A stretch of 64,000 nt of DNA from Hyaloperonospora brassicae. Lineage: Eukaryota; Oomycota; Peronosporomycetes; Peronosporales; Peronosporaceae. A model generated the notes under the pieces. It had not been told where the DNA came from. It worked only from the letters and a program-made list of their open reading frames with translations, and searched no databases. Position 1 is the first letter of the stretch. Every line of letters begins with the position of its first letter. Below are positions 1 to 13,547 of this stretch, piece by piece. The position numbers and the translations under genes were made by a program. The stretch is taken from NCBI GenBank assembly GCA_947650285.1, contig CANTFL010001383.1:124001-188000 (forward strand). Reading direction: 5' to 3'.

Positions 1-60
1 CACCAGTGCCCCGTTACACCTCGTGGCACTTTGTAGTCCGTCCAAGGACCCGATAGCGCT
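1..60 (+). repeat. End of an LTR plus adjoining leader (remnant)
   Basis: The first bases contain GCCCCGTTACA, the same terminal sequence as the solo LTRs at 42.2 and 52.2 kb. About 15 bases later comes TTGTAGTCCGTCCAA, which recurs at about 59,870 just upstream of a decayed gag. This suggests the window opens at the end of a 5' LTR followed by the internal leader of a decayed gypsy element. The match is short, so this is tentative. Confidence 0.35.
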
Positions 61-3000
61 AAAATAGTACTTAGTGTGACCCTTATCTGCTTAGCGTCAT
101 TGCCACAAATTTTGTAATAAATTTCATTTATTTGTCTTAGGAAATGTCAATTTATTTGTTAATGCTAGCTGGGTAAAGACGCACTTTTTTGCCAGCATGG
201 CTCTATAATCCGATCTTTATATGATAATCGTTATATAACAACTAGCTTGTTCCTACTGCTCATCTTGACATTTTGTCGGTATAAGTAAAAAAGAATTTAG
301 GACATACTCACTACCGCCAGCGCATAAGCGTCTAACTGTTCTCTATTTGTTTGAGTGCTTAAGGTTTCGCCTGATTAAACAAAAAGCTCGTGGAGAATTC
401 CTTTCCGCTTGAACAATTGAACGACTCCATATCTACAATATCACTTTTAATAACTAATAAGAGTACGTGAATAGTCGCCAGGTGGCGCTATTTACATTGT
501 TAAATGCTCGCAAACGTGATGCAGCCAGCCCTTGTTGCAAAATTAATAGAGTAAAATATGATTTTTTTTAATTTGAAATCGATAGTCTCGTGGTGGCGAA
601 TAAAATTTCTACACGCAAGTGGTGCAACCATATTGGCACGTTTGCCTTATACCCTCTATATACAAAAATATGCAATGCACATTAGCAGAAGTAAACTATG
701 GCGGAAATTTTCATTCTCTTCGTCAATGTTTGCTCCTGTAGATATTGATAATGTATATTTGAGAACTCCTACATTCTTTTATCAATGGTATTGAATTAAA
801 CTAAACTAATTCACACATTACAAGTTAAGTGCCTTCATAAGGCGCTCGAATCATTTGGATTCCAAAGACAGCTTAATCGTCATCTTGTACGCACTATCTA
901 CGGTAGAATATATCATAGAACAGTTCTTTGAAGCAGGTCAAAATTCTCTGTCGGTAATGAGTATACAACCATCATTTTTCCGTTAACTATGAAACATAGC
1001 AGACGTTATTCCTAACGTTTTGACTAATTAAGTCACTACTTATTGTTCTATTTATTTATATTTACAAAAGAGTTATCAATCAAGTAAATGTAGTAGCTTC
1101 GCTAACACAATCGAGATAAATAATTGATACGATATATGAGTGTGTACCAAACATTTTCGGATACAAGATAACTTTCTAGTACGTAAGGTGTCGTCAACGT
1201 TTTATGACAACGGTCTACGTTTTGTTACGTTTTTACATTCCAACGCATTTCTCAATAAACTTTGGATATCTTTATCCCTTGAGTAACCTGTAGTCGATTA
1301 CACTTATACAGATAACGTATCGAACATGATCATTGAAATAAGAACCTATATTGTTTCTACGTCTTGGTTTTAAGGATGTTGCTCACGGTCGTACCAGGAA
1401 ATGGGCAGCGCTCCACATTTTATCCATGTTTATCCAGCCAAGATGTGACGAGATGAAGTCCAACGTAAGCTCAAATTATCCGTCAAGGATGATATCAGAT
1501 AGAACAGTCGATATAAAAGAACGATTTACGGTTCAAAAAGTGTCGATAAAAGAGCTAGACCGGGCTGCTTTCAACCATTTTGACGTGATGATGTCTAACG
1601 AAGATTTGTAGATTCATACATTCACGTGCAAGGGTGTCGCTTCTTGTACCTCTCGAAATAATGTGTCGATTCAGAAAAGTGATAAGGTATTGTCGTATCA
1701 CTGAAAAGAAGCAAAATGACACTTTACTCATTCCATTCTGACTAAAAATTGCCACAGCAATGACTCTTATGATCTAGTTGCACGACCCGTAGTCAATCAT
1801 GTTGTTAAAATTTTATAAGCACTGACTTGCTTCAATAGGATAGTAACTTCCAAGGGCTGCTATAAGGGACCGATATATGCTACTGAAAGTAGAGACAGAG
1901 AGACGTGCACGAACACGCGAACCATGTCGATTACGCCTAGAACTGTAGATACTATGTTTAATGATTCTTGTAGTGGAGCTGATAGACTTCAGCCAAAGAC
2001 TTTATCGTCGTTAATTTAACTAATTACCGTCTCGGCTCCTACGACGACAGGGTATGGTGCTTCATAATTACTTTACCTAGCCCATGTGAAGGTCCAATTA
2101 GCTTCTTACATTCCATAACGGTTGTATGCTCGCATTTATTGTCACACGCCCGAGATCGAAGCCTTCTATTGTAGTGCTTCTGAATATAGTGGTACACAAA
2201 AGGCAACGCAGCGGCTGTTTGTGAACCACGTTGTACCCTATTTGCAAAGTCGTTGTTGTGGTGAATAATTCAGAAAGTGTCACATTGGCCACTAAAGGTC
2301 AAGGTCAGAAAAGACGGATTGTCCTGACGCTCCGGCAATATCAACATATTGTAAGGGTCTAACGAAGACCAATTTGATAACGACAAAATATTTGTATGTA
2401 CTGCTTCTATTTGTTAAATATCCATCATCACTGTAAAGTATGAATCGAAAATAGACGTGTCAATTTGATTTTAGTTGTCTGTAAGATACCGTCTAACATA
2501 TTTGCGCGACTCAAGCCGTGTAAGTCGCAGGCAACTAAATGGATGGCGCGAGAGACCTTCACCGATGATGGCGGTGTGCCTTTCAACAGACATATTATAT
2601 ACCATTGACGATTAGTATACTATGTAATTTACCTGATGAACAATGAGCAGTGATAGTATGATGTCATCGTATTAGATTCGATGCATATTTTCTAATATGT
2701 AAAATCGATAGTATGAGCTATGAATTACAAGCCATTTACCAGCTGGCCGCATCCTTTGGTGCAGCTTCATGGCACATATTTATAAAGTAGCATTTGTATA
2801 CTGTTTTGAAGCGCTTAAATCATTTAAATTTGTTCGAGACATTGCGATGCAGTTAATTGTTGTTCGAGAAAAAGTGCAACTTCGCAAGACCCTGATGTAG
2901 CTTACCACTAAACTGCGGAAAAACTACTGGGAACTGTGTCAAACGACACTCAACGACAATTCTTACTTTGGAAAATAGTCGAGTAAACAAGGACATAGGT

Positions 3001-3890
3001 AATGTCGAGCGGTCAAACTTTGACAAAACCATTATAAGCAAATACATGTTCCCCAGATTAGGCTACGTGGTAATCCTAGGTCGGTAATTTATTTGACTGT
3101 AAATGTGCTGACTGAGATATCGTTACCCAGCTAGAAGACGCCAACGATATAAATCCACATCAACTTGTGACACTAGTTTCACATATTTCAAAATAGGATG
3201 ATCTTGTTCAATGTAAGATCATGTGTATCCGACCAAATTGAATTCAATAGCTACTTGAACTTAATATTGGAGTTGACTCGGCTGTCAAAGCTCAATCTGA
3301 AATGGAATCTGAGAAATTCGCGTGGTGGCAAAGTGAAGCAGATCAGCGTAATCGTTGATAAAGACAAGTTCGTCACCAACATAAGATCGGAGATTATTTT
3401 TGCTATAAGCAAAATGGTCACCAGCAGCTCATTCATGGGTCTACGTTTTCTCAGTGAAAAAAATAGGATTAAACGTTACACGTCCAAATTCGAAGATATA
3501 CGATATAAAATTTTAGATACAAGAGTTTGATAGAAAAAATGAATTTCTAAAATTTATGTCGTGCGGGTCGCCAAAGGATAACTTCAAATGTCCTGAGATC
3601 GAACTGAAATTATGTCGTAGTACTGTATCATTAAGCAGTAATCATTGCTTTCTGTATAAGTACATTAAACAACAACTTTTATCCGATCAATATATTTGAT
3701 GCTCGTTGTATAGTCAGTCATGCGATGGACTGAGTTCCCTCACAAGTTTTTCTTTTTTATGTGTCCAAGAAGTACACATGACGATAGAAGATATCTCATG
3801 TATTCAGCAAATTGTAATGATGCAAAATTTCAGTCTCACACGCTGATACGACGAAAAGACGTTATCACAAATATGGTGCCATATTTCCTT
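61..3890. other. AT-rich stretch without recognisable gene
   Basis: No frame longer than about 110 codons occurs, and none of the short frames looks like a known family. Codon composition is that of random AT-rich DNA. It is probably the decayed 5' part of the element whose reverse transcriptase remnant lies just downstream, but I could not recognise gag or protease here. Confidence 0.5.
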
Positions 3891-3899
3891 CTCATGTTT

Positions 3900-4445
3900 T
3901 TAGATCTGATGGACGGGTTCGTATCGACATCCCCGTGCCCGTTCCACGGGCAGTTTACGCTCCCAGTGAAATGATATGAGAGTCTCGAGTCATACCACAG
4001 CGGCTAAGTAACGCCCTTGCTAATTTCCACACGTGTGTAAAATCTATATAGATCCGCACAAGATTTCGGACCGAGTTTTTTCGACGATAGATTGTCCATT
4101 TCTGCAATATGGAGAGTAAGTTAGATGTGGAAGTCCACCGCATTTACTTCAAATAGGTCCTAACACCTACGCGCGACCATCAGTCTTACGCCAATCTCAA
4201 GATATGTATATATTTGTGGATAGCGATGTAGCATTTCATGGGTGCATCGTCGAAAATACTGCGGATATGTAGATCAAACAAAATGATCCAGGAGTTCGTC
4301 GACTTATCCAGGCCATTTGGTGTGACGAGACTTTATAAGTTCCTTGGCCTAGCGGTGAACTCCTAAAAGCACTCGCGTACCTGAAACGAGATGGCCGTGC
4401 ATACTTATTAGCAAGAACTGGTCGTGGATTGCTCAGTATCACCAC
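3900..4445 (+). pseudogene. Decayed Ty3/gypsy reverse transcriptase fragment
   Basis: Translating across frames gives, in order: a palm-like segment with MDGF (compare LVDGYYQ in the intact element); a segment reading PSEMI, stop, ESRVIPQRLSNALANF (compare [22 protein letters not shown]); a stretch where YFDD should lie, reading SFF followed by a frame break; VEVH; and near 4,340 KFLGLA (compare [14 protein letters not shown]) followed by NEMA. The order and spacing match a gypsy RT. Several stops and frameshifts interrupt it, so it cannot encode a working enzyme. The decay is far deeper than in the element at 20-28 kb. Confidence 0.6.
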
Positions 4446-4449
4446 TCCT

Positions 4450-7400
4450 CTATAGGAATTTAGCAGCGCGTTATATCATTGTTTGTGTTGACGATTGCAA
4501 CTAATTAAGATCATTCCATCTGGTCTAGACTTCAGCTGAAATTGTTTTGGTAGTAAATGGATGCAATATGGAACAGAAGGCGCAAAAAGCAAGGCAAGGT
4601 CTGTTATTTGTCGCGTCAGCTGCAACCGGCTCATCGCAAAATAATTGTTGTATGATCCGGAATTTATTGCCACAAAGGATGCATTAAAAAGTTTTGCTTG
4701 TCGATCTCCTATAATATCGAAAGTATACTGACCATACAAATCGCGCGCCATTACGCATGACCGCGAACATTCCAATCTCTCTCGAAGATTGGCGAGGTAG
4801 AGTTTAATCTTAGTATAGAATAAATTAGGTAAAGGATCGTCGTAAACAATAATCATTTGAGCCGAAACTGATGTCAAGCTGGCTGCGCAGATCAAGGATC
4901 AAAATTACGACGGTTACATTGCGAGTTTGTCGCTTTTTGCCATTCATCTGGCTTTTAACGGATCAAAACAATCGTTCAAGATACATAAGATTTTAGTATA
5001 TTTAAAGCGTCTTTAACGTATTAAGACAAGCTGTTAATTGCTTTTAGCGGTGTATAAGAGGGCATTAAATCCGAAGTCACCCAAGTCTATACAGAATAAA
5101 TATATATTGCCTGTCGACGACACATTCGTCGTCCTTTTTTCCACTCATACCAATGAGCGCCTATAGATCAAGCGTAAAAAATGATACACCAATAAGTGAA
5201 CATCTTGGCCGATATTTTGCTCAAAGTACGGTATGTATACATTTACAAGATCCGCGCCGATATTCACCCTGTGCAAGTGCAATCGTTTTTGTGAGTTTTG
5301 CCAATCAACAGGGCCTTGTTAATATCATATATACCTTTGCAGCCTCTAACATAAACTTCTAACTGACAAAAAGCCAATGCTACGACAGTTATAGTCAGCT
5401 TGTATTAAGTCGATCGCAGAAGTACCGATTTATTAAACTATACGAGGTCGATCTCAGTACTATTAGTTCGCTAGAATATGTTATCGACTTAATAAATTAC
5501 TTTGTTTTGTTGCTGTCATCAAGTGCATGACAGAGAAAAAATGCTATCGTGTCTTTTATAAGCGGACCGACCATCTTACGCGTATTCAGCCATCTTAAAC
5601 TCATCTGGATAGCGACATTCTCTTAACGGCATAATTATAGGCGTTTGATATTCGAAAAAAACGATTGCAGATGTAGGATTTTACCGCACACAGCAATATA
5701 TGTCAGAAATGCTGTGCCAATTTGTACTTGAAGGTATGCTTTTGGGACAAGTCGACGAGTTTACATTTTAAGTGATTGATCCTCAATGCTCCAATGATAT
5801 TACAATTCAATGCATTTCTCGACCATGCATACAATTTTCACCGTAGATATTTTACGCTTTTCGCATACCAAATATTTATTCACGGTTCTAGTTCGTTTGT
5901 ATAAGATGTACCCAGGGCATAAATTAATCAGTCCTATGCTCATCACGCACAAATACAAAGTAGAAGCTCAAGATATCGATGCTGATTAAATCGAACCAAT
6001 GATAGCAAACATCGTAATAATTATGACGACTTTTAAGATGCAGATGATGATGATAATTTTGTGCATATTCATATTAAAATAATTATACTATTAAGTGAGG
6101 TAACATCATCGCTGAGAAAGATTCTAATGACCCCGCAATATAAATGACGCACCTTAAACAAAAGAAAATTTGTATAGTATGAATGATATCACCGACTCGA
6201 ATTTCATTGTTCTGTTTCATACAGAATATTATAGATGAGGCGGCTGATCGACTAAATTGAAAAAATTATTGACTCGATAAGTCATACGGTCATTATCTCT
6301 ATAACGGTGATCTACCTCTTCTATGTTCTATAAATTAAATGAACATAATTTGCGTAAAGTGATCGATCACAAAATAATTAAAATGCATTTTACGTCTCAT
6401 GCGGGCGCTCTCCGCATTTTCTGTCTACTCAAGACCTCTTCCGACAAAAACATTACAAATCCAATCAGTATCATTAATTTGTTATATTCGTTTTCCCTCC
6501 CGACGCCCACAGTGGTCTAGTTTCATATAAATTTCCGTATGTTTATTGGACGTCTCCTAAAAAACTGCTAATCCGATTTCGTTTAATTATGCATATTGCT
6601 TGCTCGCTCGTACTTGTGAAAAAACTATGGAAGATTGCGTTGCACGTTCGTTGCGATGCTTCTCCACAGTGTCGATTCTGTTTGAATGTCTGTGTCGCTT
6701 ATGCTCGAGATCATCGCATATTTCTTTAGTTACACGACCCATATCTTTGCAACTAGCTGGTCAAAGATTGATCTAAGACAGCTACTTTCATTACATTTAA
6801 TATATTCGTGATTTTACGTGGCAATCGACGCTAATTAGGGGAAAGTTGTTTATATTAAGGCGATTCTATTGAACATCGGACGATAGGCATTTTTAATGGC
6901 GCGTAAAACGCATTTGTATGAAAAAAATCATATAATTATGACCAAATGAGCATCGTATCGGCATCAACATGTGGAACGACGAGGTCTGCTTAAAAATTCA
7001 AAAGTTAATTAAAATAGAGCATTTGTCGTGCTATCTGGAGTTTTACAAGTCTGAGATCGTCGTTGTTCTTACAATAAGTTTCACTCGTATTTGAGCGATT
7101 ACGTAAATAACACAATTATGTATATTCAGTAAAACCCTCACACTGGAATTTAATTTGGTATGACAAGCAGGCTGTTCGCAGATCGATAAAAATATGAACT
7201 GCGCTTGTGTTAAAGCATGAATTTCGATTACACAGCTAGACGTAGTATAATTAATCATTCTTATTTCCCCTACATTTACACTAAAGTGTTAGCGACATAA
7301 AATTAGGTGTAAACGAATTATCTTTAAGCTTACCATTCACACTGAACCATCAATATTGAAGAAAGACATCGGTGTTTACACCGTGATCAATACAAAAGCC

Positions 7401-10400
7401 ATTTTAAATGACGTCATTGCTATGGAGCCTTGACTTACAGAGAAGCGAGGTCAAATTTAAGTTAAGGTACTGTAGTATCCCAATCGAACGTACAATATAC
7501 TGCTATAAATAAATATCTAAAGTGAGTAACTTAAGATGTTGCGGTATCGTTACTTCTATTTATCGAATACAGAAGTATCGAAATCAAAGTTTCTATAATT
7601 TTAAATTTTGATAGTATCGGTGCACACGGCTCAAAGCAACACTAACGTCACTAGGTCCATGTCAAATGCAACGAACAATCAAGTGAGCAACTCTGAACCG
7701 ACTTGTCTTTTCGAAATACATACAATGTGATTTGTACAACGACTGTTATATCCGTTTAATCTGGTTTTATAGCGGATGCTATTATAATGGGGCGACCAAG
7801 TCATCTAGTTCTTCCCAGAAATTCACCACCTATAGTAGCGATCGGCTGCCTGTATAACTCTTTATCCTACTCACGAGTAAACATGGCATCCAGTAATGGG
7901 AGCATCGGCGATGGTGAGGCTCTCGACCTTTACCTATGGAGAGGTTGCACTATCTACACGTGGTGCAGTTTGCGTGCGCCTGCTAAGTAAGGCATATAAT
8001 CACATCATGCTTGGTCTTCATATGTGTATTGCGCAAATTAACACATCCACGATGCTATGTTTATTAACATATAAACCTGCATATCGCAAGGACTATTAAT
8101 TCTGCGACGATTAAATACACCGTATATTAAAACAGTAAATACACCTTATGAGATGGTGACTTGTCCCTTCGTCACTTAATGGATACTATCAGGCCACCTA
8201 AATTGAATGATGGCTAAATGGAGGTTTATTTTTGTGTGTAATGAAATTCGGTTGCCAGCGAATATCGATTAATGCGGTTGTAGATAAATCGACGATGGGT
8301 TTCAATATTTACCTTGCTGCGTAAGTGAGGAAATTTAGTACTGTGGAAAAGAAATAATTTGTCTTCTCTCCACTGATTTATTCAAAATGGTCGTTATATA
8401 AAGACGCTACATCATCATTTTTTGTTAACGCGTGCAGATTGGATTTAAAGATTCAGCTATGTTAGATTGTTATTATATCATCGCCAACGAAACGAATATA
8501 GAATATACTGCAATCCATCATGTATACAAGAACGCTACGGCACTCTCTTTTCAAATTTAAGTTTTCGAGTAGTAGATGAGCTTTCTCTGCACATACGGTG
8601 TGCGTATGATGTTAACGAACCTATAACACTGTGGCAAAAAAATGTTGACTCATTTCTTAGCACAAAGGTTCATTAATCATCACCATATGAACTTAAATGT
8701 AGAGTTCATTTTGGTACGGTGCTGGTTGATTTAATAGTACTTAGTTTTTCTGAGTACATGTCTGTTGGTGCTACTCCATCTTGAAAGGATACGCATGACA
8801 TGTTTCTATCAATTCGGATGTAAATTGCGTTTATAATCCCTTTTTACACGTTCTTGGCTGGCAATCAAGGACGATGAACGCTTGATGAATGCATATATGT
8901 TCTTGTCTACAATTTATCATTTTGTCTGGACTGATATGGAAATTTACGGCTCACGCTACAGCTACGACCAGCTGTACTTTTAACGAGATGACACGTTCAG
9001 CGTACTAGAAGATATGCGGTGGTCTGTTTTAGTCCAGTATTATTTTCCAGATACAGCTACCATAACCATCACCTTTTTGTATAAAAAATTCGAGGTCACA
9101 TCCTGCCATGTCGAAAAGTGGAGAGTAAATTTAACGGTGGACATAATTTAGTGTTATCGTAGCAGTACACACCAAAGCTAAACTCGCTTTCTGCGTGTAT
9201 ATGCTTTAACACAAATATCAGAATAATTGAAATTGTATAAGGCAGATGTGTAGAAAGAAAATGTGAGATACACTAGCTTCTACGCTGTACAGTTCGCTCT
9301 ATTGATTAGTTATTCGGCGATCATGAGTCAAAAAATCATGTGATGCTGGTTATATTACTAGTCGTTTGTTCTTTTGAGCGTACTTAATTATTTTGAAGCT
9401 AAGATGTGACGTTAAATTAACAAATGTCTCTCGTATGATACATGTGCAAAATATATGTTCACGACTACACTATAATTTTAGCATTGTGAGTAGAGACATC
9501 AATCGTGTATAGATGCAGCTGGATGAAAAAAACTTGAGTCGAATATCTGAATGTACAAAAGATTAAGGAGGACATCAACGATTAGGTGAGTTTTACGTAC
9601 ACGATGTTGTGCATTTTGCAAGGATTCCATGACAAGCACGGCACACTGAAGTCTTAAATGACCGGAAAAAGGATAAAGCGAAAATATAAAGGATTACATA
9701 TTTGGTCGAAAGCACATAATAAGACAATGATCATAATATCTAGACCCAATTGGTGTCAATATAACGACAGTGTGATCGCTCATGTAATTGTTATAAGCAA
9801 GACGGTACCCACTATTTTTTTAAAAATAGTTTTATCGATCTTAATGTGTAACGCGACGAAATAGGCAAAGCAAATTACACACGCAATTTGAAGCTCAATT
9901 TGCCTCACAAGTGTATAATTGCGAATACTTTGTTCGGAGAGCACTAACCACGATACATCAAACTATACGTCATGATAAGTAGTAAACGATTATTAGAAAC
10001 CGTGAAAAATAACTTTTTTTAGCAAAGGTTTGTGATTGAATTTGGATATTAAGATTGATAGTATCATTGCAAACAGGCGTTGAGCTACTAATTTCGATTA
10101 GAAGTACGACATAATTTGCAAATATGCGTGCGTGGATCGTAAGTCTAGTAAAGTCGGTATTTTAACGATCTTACCAAAAAAACCTATAAATATTCTATAC
10201 TTTTAGTTTCGAGCTCGTTTGTGTTACATCTTAACATAGCGAGGTATAAGGTATCTTGAAATATATATCTCGATTTAGCTATTAAAGACACTCACAGTCT
10301 TCTAATAAGCCAAAGGCTAATTGACGCTTTTATTTGAGTAGAACATTCACCGTCCATGTTGTATATGTTTTGCCAATCGAGCTAAGAAGTGTACAATAGC

Positions 10401-11958
10401 AACACATATCCAATGCAAGATATTTTTCAACTATGAGCTTCTCATAGTCACCGCAGTGCATAATCAACGTATTTTAATGCGTAGCATAGTGTGCGATGAT
10501 TTGCATGCGCAATCCGAGTAATATAATTTGGAACTTGGAATGGTTATCCGCCGGTATATAGCAGCAGTAACTGAATATCGATGGCGGACGAAATGCCTTG
10601 ACATATTCAGCTTAACACTAGAAATGATCGCATACAATGAAGTATAATTTTTTATTAATCAAATTAAAACGATGTGGTCTACGTTTAAAAGATTAAGTGT
10701 ATTGCAAACTAAGTCGTATTTGTGAGAGAATCATGTGGCGACGAATGGATGCTTCAATAGCGACGAATTTACGTTGCGTGATCAAGTATCAAATAAAAAT
10801 ATCTACAAAAGAGCGTGAAAACAAATTTGAAACTATTGTTGTCCACGCCAAGAAATGTTAAGCCTATATAAAAATTGACCTTTATGCTTGATCCGAGAAT
10901 ATCAAGATACCATTGTGAGAAAGTATTTGCGTGTTTTATTGAAAAATAGCAATCCCAAACGTCGTACATCGGTATGATACATCGATTAATTACAATAATT
11001 TGCATCTAGATAAAGCATAGAAAGACTGAATTAAGCACATAGTTACATCGAACCCAATTCTACGCACGATTATCAATTAATTTAAACTGATTGACGTTAA
11101 CTGTATTCCGCACGAGTAATAGTTTTATAAAATATTATTGTTAATCTTAAACTTTCGATGACCCCTCTCGCCAAAGCATGAAAATATAAGTACTTACATA
11201 GCGTTTCGAAGCATTGTATATCACGATTACCAGAGCACACTCACAAGTCTGTTTTCTTGCTGTAGCTGACACTAAGTCCGTTTCTGCTTCAATTTGTCCC
11301 ATCCTGTATAAAATATGTTAATTGCTACCACTCGAAATAGGGCCTTCATATGTCTTTATATATTTTTGTTTCGAAAACAATCTATATAACCTCCGCGTCT
11401 TAAAATCAATAATACTCCATTCGATATATTTTATCTCCGGCGAATGATTTTACGAATTGCCCACACGCATTTTTGGTGTGCATAATAAATTCTCTATTGA
11501 TATCACGCATCCAATATGCAATCGAACGGTCCAAATTTCATTTTCATTAAATTGGAGATACAATGAAATTTAGTCGTCGCTGCCTAGGAGGCATGATATA
11601 TCATAGATCCGTCCAGTTCATTAGCTCATTTATCGACTGCTATTGCCTTGTACAACCTATTTTACGTATCCATTACTAGCCGTGGCTTTCGTGCCATCCC
11701 AAGAACATTCCTGACGTATGATCTGGATGCTATTTAGTCCGGAACGGCCCAACTACACTTTATTGGCAGATCATGCTTCTTTCAGGGGCCTTACGCGCTG
11801 TCATTATGTCCCCTGGGTAATATTAGATGCTTGAATGTCAGATGATTTTGTAGAACATTGTTTTGATCGTAGAAAGTATATCCGGCAGAAGTTGACTGGA
11901 GCGGCATTACTTTATTCGGGGCACCAGATGAAAACCCTACGTGTGTACGTACTCGATG
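4450..11958. other. Gene-free AT-rich stretch
   Basis: Only short chance frames are present, the longest about 139 codons at 4,476-4,895 on the minus strand, which resembles nothing I know. I saw no tRNA-like fold, no CRISPR-like array and no convincing LTR. It is likely old transposon DNA mutated beyond recognition by eye. Confidence 0.5.
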
Positions 11959-12435
11959 TGTAACGGTATTAAACGTCCTTCCGTCATCGACACAACATGT
12001 ATGGTCTAAACCAGGGTAGAAGTTACATGAAAAGTGATATTAGAACAACGTATCAGTTGTCGAGATCTGACGTGCGTCAGCCACTAAAATAAGAAATCTT
12101 GTGAGTGGTTATTAGGTCGAGCATTGGTGTCTAGATTAAGTACGTTACGTATGAGGTGTTCTTGTAGATAAGACAACTTAAGCTCAGTTCCCCTTTTCAT
12201 TAAATAAAAACACGAGCCCTTTTTAAGTCGTCTTTATGTTATAAGAGACTTTTCTTCTAAAGACATAGACTCTTTGGCACCTTGTGCAGTATAGTACTAA
12301 ATCATTAATGTCTCTTGAACAAGAACCTAGTGCTGTAAGCTCGTTGACTCGTAGAGTCGAGTTCTTCCAAATAAATTCCTTCATTGCTAAGAGAAAAGCA
12401 TCATTCTGATTAAGAGCCGTACCAGCTCTGCTACA
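11959..12435 (+). repeat. 5' LTR of the decayed gypsy element
   Basis: Starts TGTAACGGTATT and ends CAGCTCTGCTACA. About 170 bp in the middle (12,010-12,178) are nearly identical to the 3' LTR, while the remainder is strongly diverged. A GACTC-GTA-GAGTC hairpin at 12,346-12,358 corresponds to one of the hairpins in the LTR array of the intact element. Confidence 0.8.
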
Positions 12436-12493
12436 CTTCAAGGAACTCGCAGTTTATCTACGTCTCAGTCTATAAAAGCTGATATTCGATGAT

Positions 12494-13527
12494 AATGAAC
12501 AATTCGCTCCACTCTTTGAACTCAGAAAGTCGTGCTTGATAATCTGACCACGGCTTTGGGTCCATGGTTTGTGAAATTACTTCTGCCGCAAGGCCCAGGC
12601 GTGTTGAACGCACGTCTCGATAGTTTACGAAGTACGTGACGATCGTTGTAGGGCAGTTCCGAGACAAAATGGCTTCTTCTATACCAAGGAGCTTATTGCC
12701 GATGTCGAACGATGCGGTTAAGTCTCAGTCAGTTAAGTTGAAAGTAAGCACTACCCCAAGAAAGAAGGACCGAACCTCGTCCTCTGGATCGGCGAGATAG
12801 AGATCGCCGATAGGTCGGGCATGATACATACCGAATATCAGAGTGTCGCAGTGGCTATCAACAAGCTCGCTGGACGAGCGCGGTAGTGGTCACTTACGTG
12901 TAGCGCGTCCATCGATGACGCCTTACTTACATGGCAAAGTTTTAAGATGCAGCTAATCCGCACTTTTGTGCTGCCTAACTAGACACATCGCGTGCGATCA
13001 CGCTTCCAGTCTCCCCGCCAGGGCAACAATGAGTTGTCGAACTAATTCCAAGAGTATGGGGGGTCTCATAGCTGCTGTGCGGAACTGCCCTCTTCCAAAG
13101 TTAGCCCAAGTGACGGTGTTCATGAAATCTCGTCGTCCTGTCCCTCTAGAATTGATGTCTTCGGTGTCCAACCACTACCTTGTAAGGGGCTGTCGATATA
13201 TTGCACAATGCGTACTTCGACTGTAAGCCTACTAAGCTTAATTGAAACCGGTATATATAAAGCTCTACCCAAGCAGGATCAGTAAGCATTTCATGGTCCT
13301 CTAGACATGAACCTATGGATCTTAGAAATGCTAAAATTGACAGGAATATGAGGCTGAACTTTAAATCGCTGGATAGAATCACGCCATCTTCGTTGCTGTA
13401 GGTGCAATATCACATCCTTTTTACACCCTGGATGCCCGTTGCGCAAGCAGAGCCAGTCTCACATGGGTATATCCCTACCAACAACCAGAATCATGGACAT
13501 GTACGGTAAAACTTCAGCACCCAGTAG
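12494..13527 (+). pseudogene. Decayed gag, up to its UAG stop
   Basis: Segments readable across frames are LNAR, LVLWIGEIE (intact copy LTLWIREIE), and NQSVAVAINKLAGRAR (intact copy NQRVSLAISKLDGRAR). The 3' end, with an N-Q-like tail and then CAG TAG, lines up with the end of the intact gag. Frameshifts and stops are spread throughout. The final TAG at 13,525-13,527 is at the position of the gag stop of the intact element and lies in a conserved hairpin. Confidence 0.75.
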
Positions 13528-13547
13528 GTACAAGGTCGACTACTGGG
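13520..13547 (+). promoter_or_regulatory. Gag-stop hairpin (decayed copy)
   Basis: CCCAGTAG (13,520-13,527) pairs perfectly with CTACTGGG (13,540-13,547) around a 12-nt loop. The gag UAG occupies the last three bases of the 5' arm. The intact element has the same outer eight base pairs extended to thirteen. Retention of stop and stem in a heavily mutated copy suggests that the ancestor had this structure. Confidence 0.65.
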
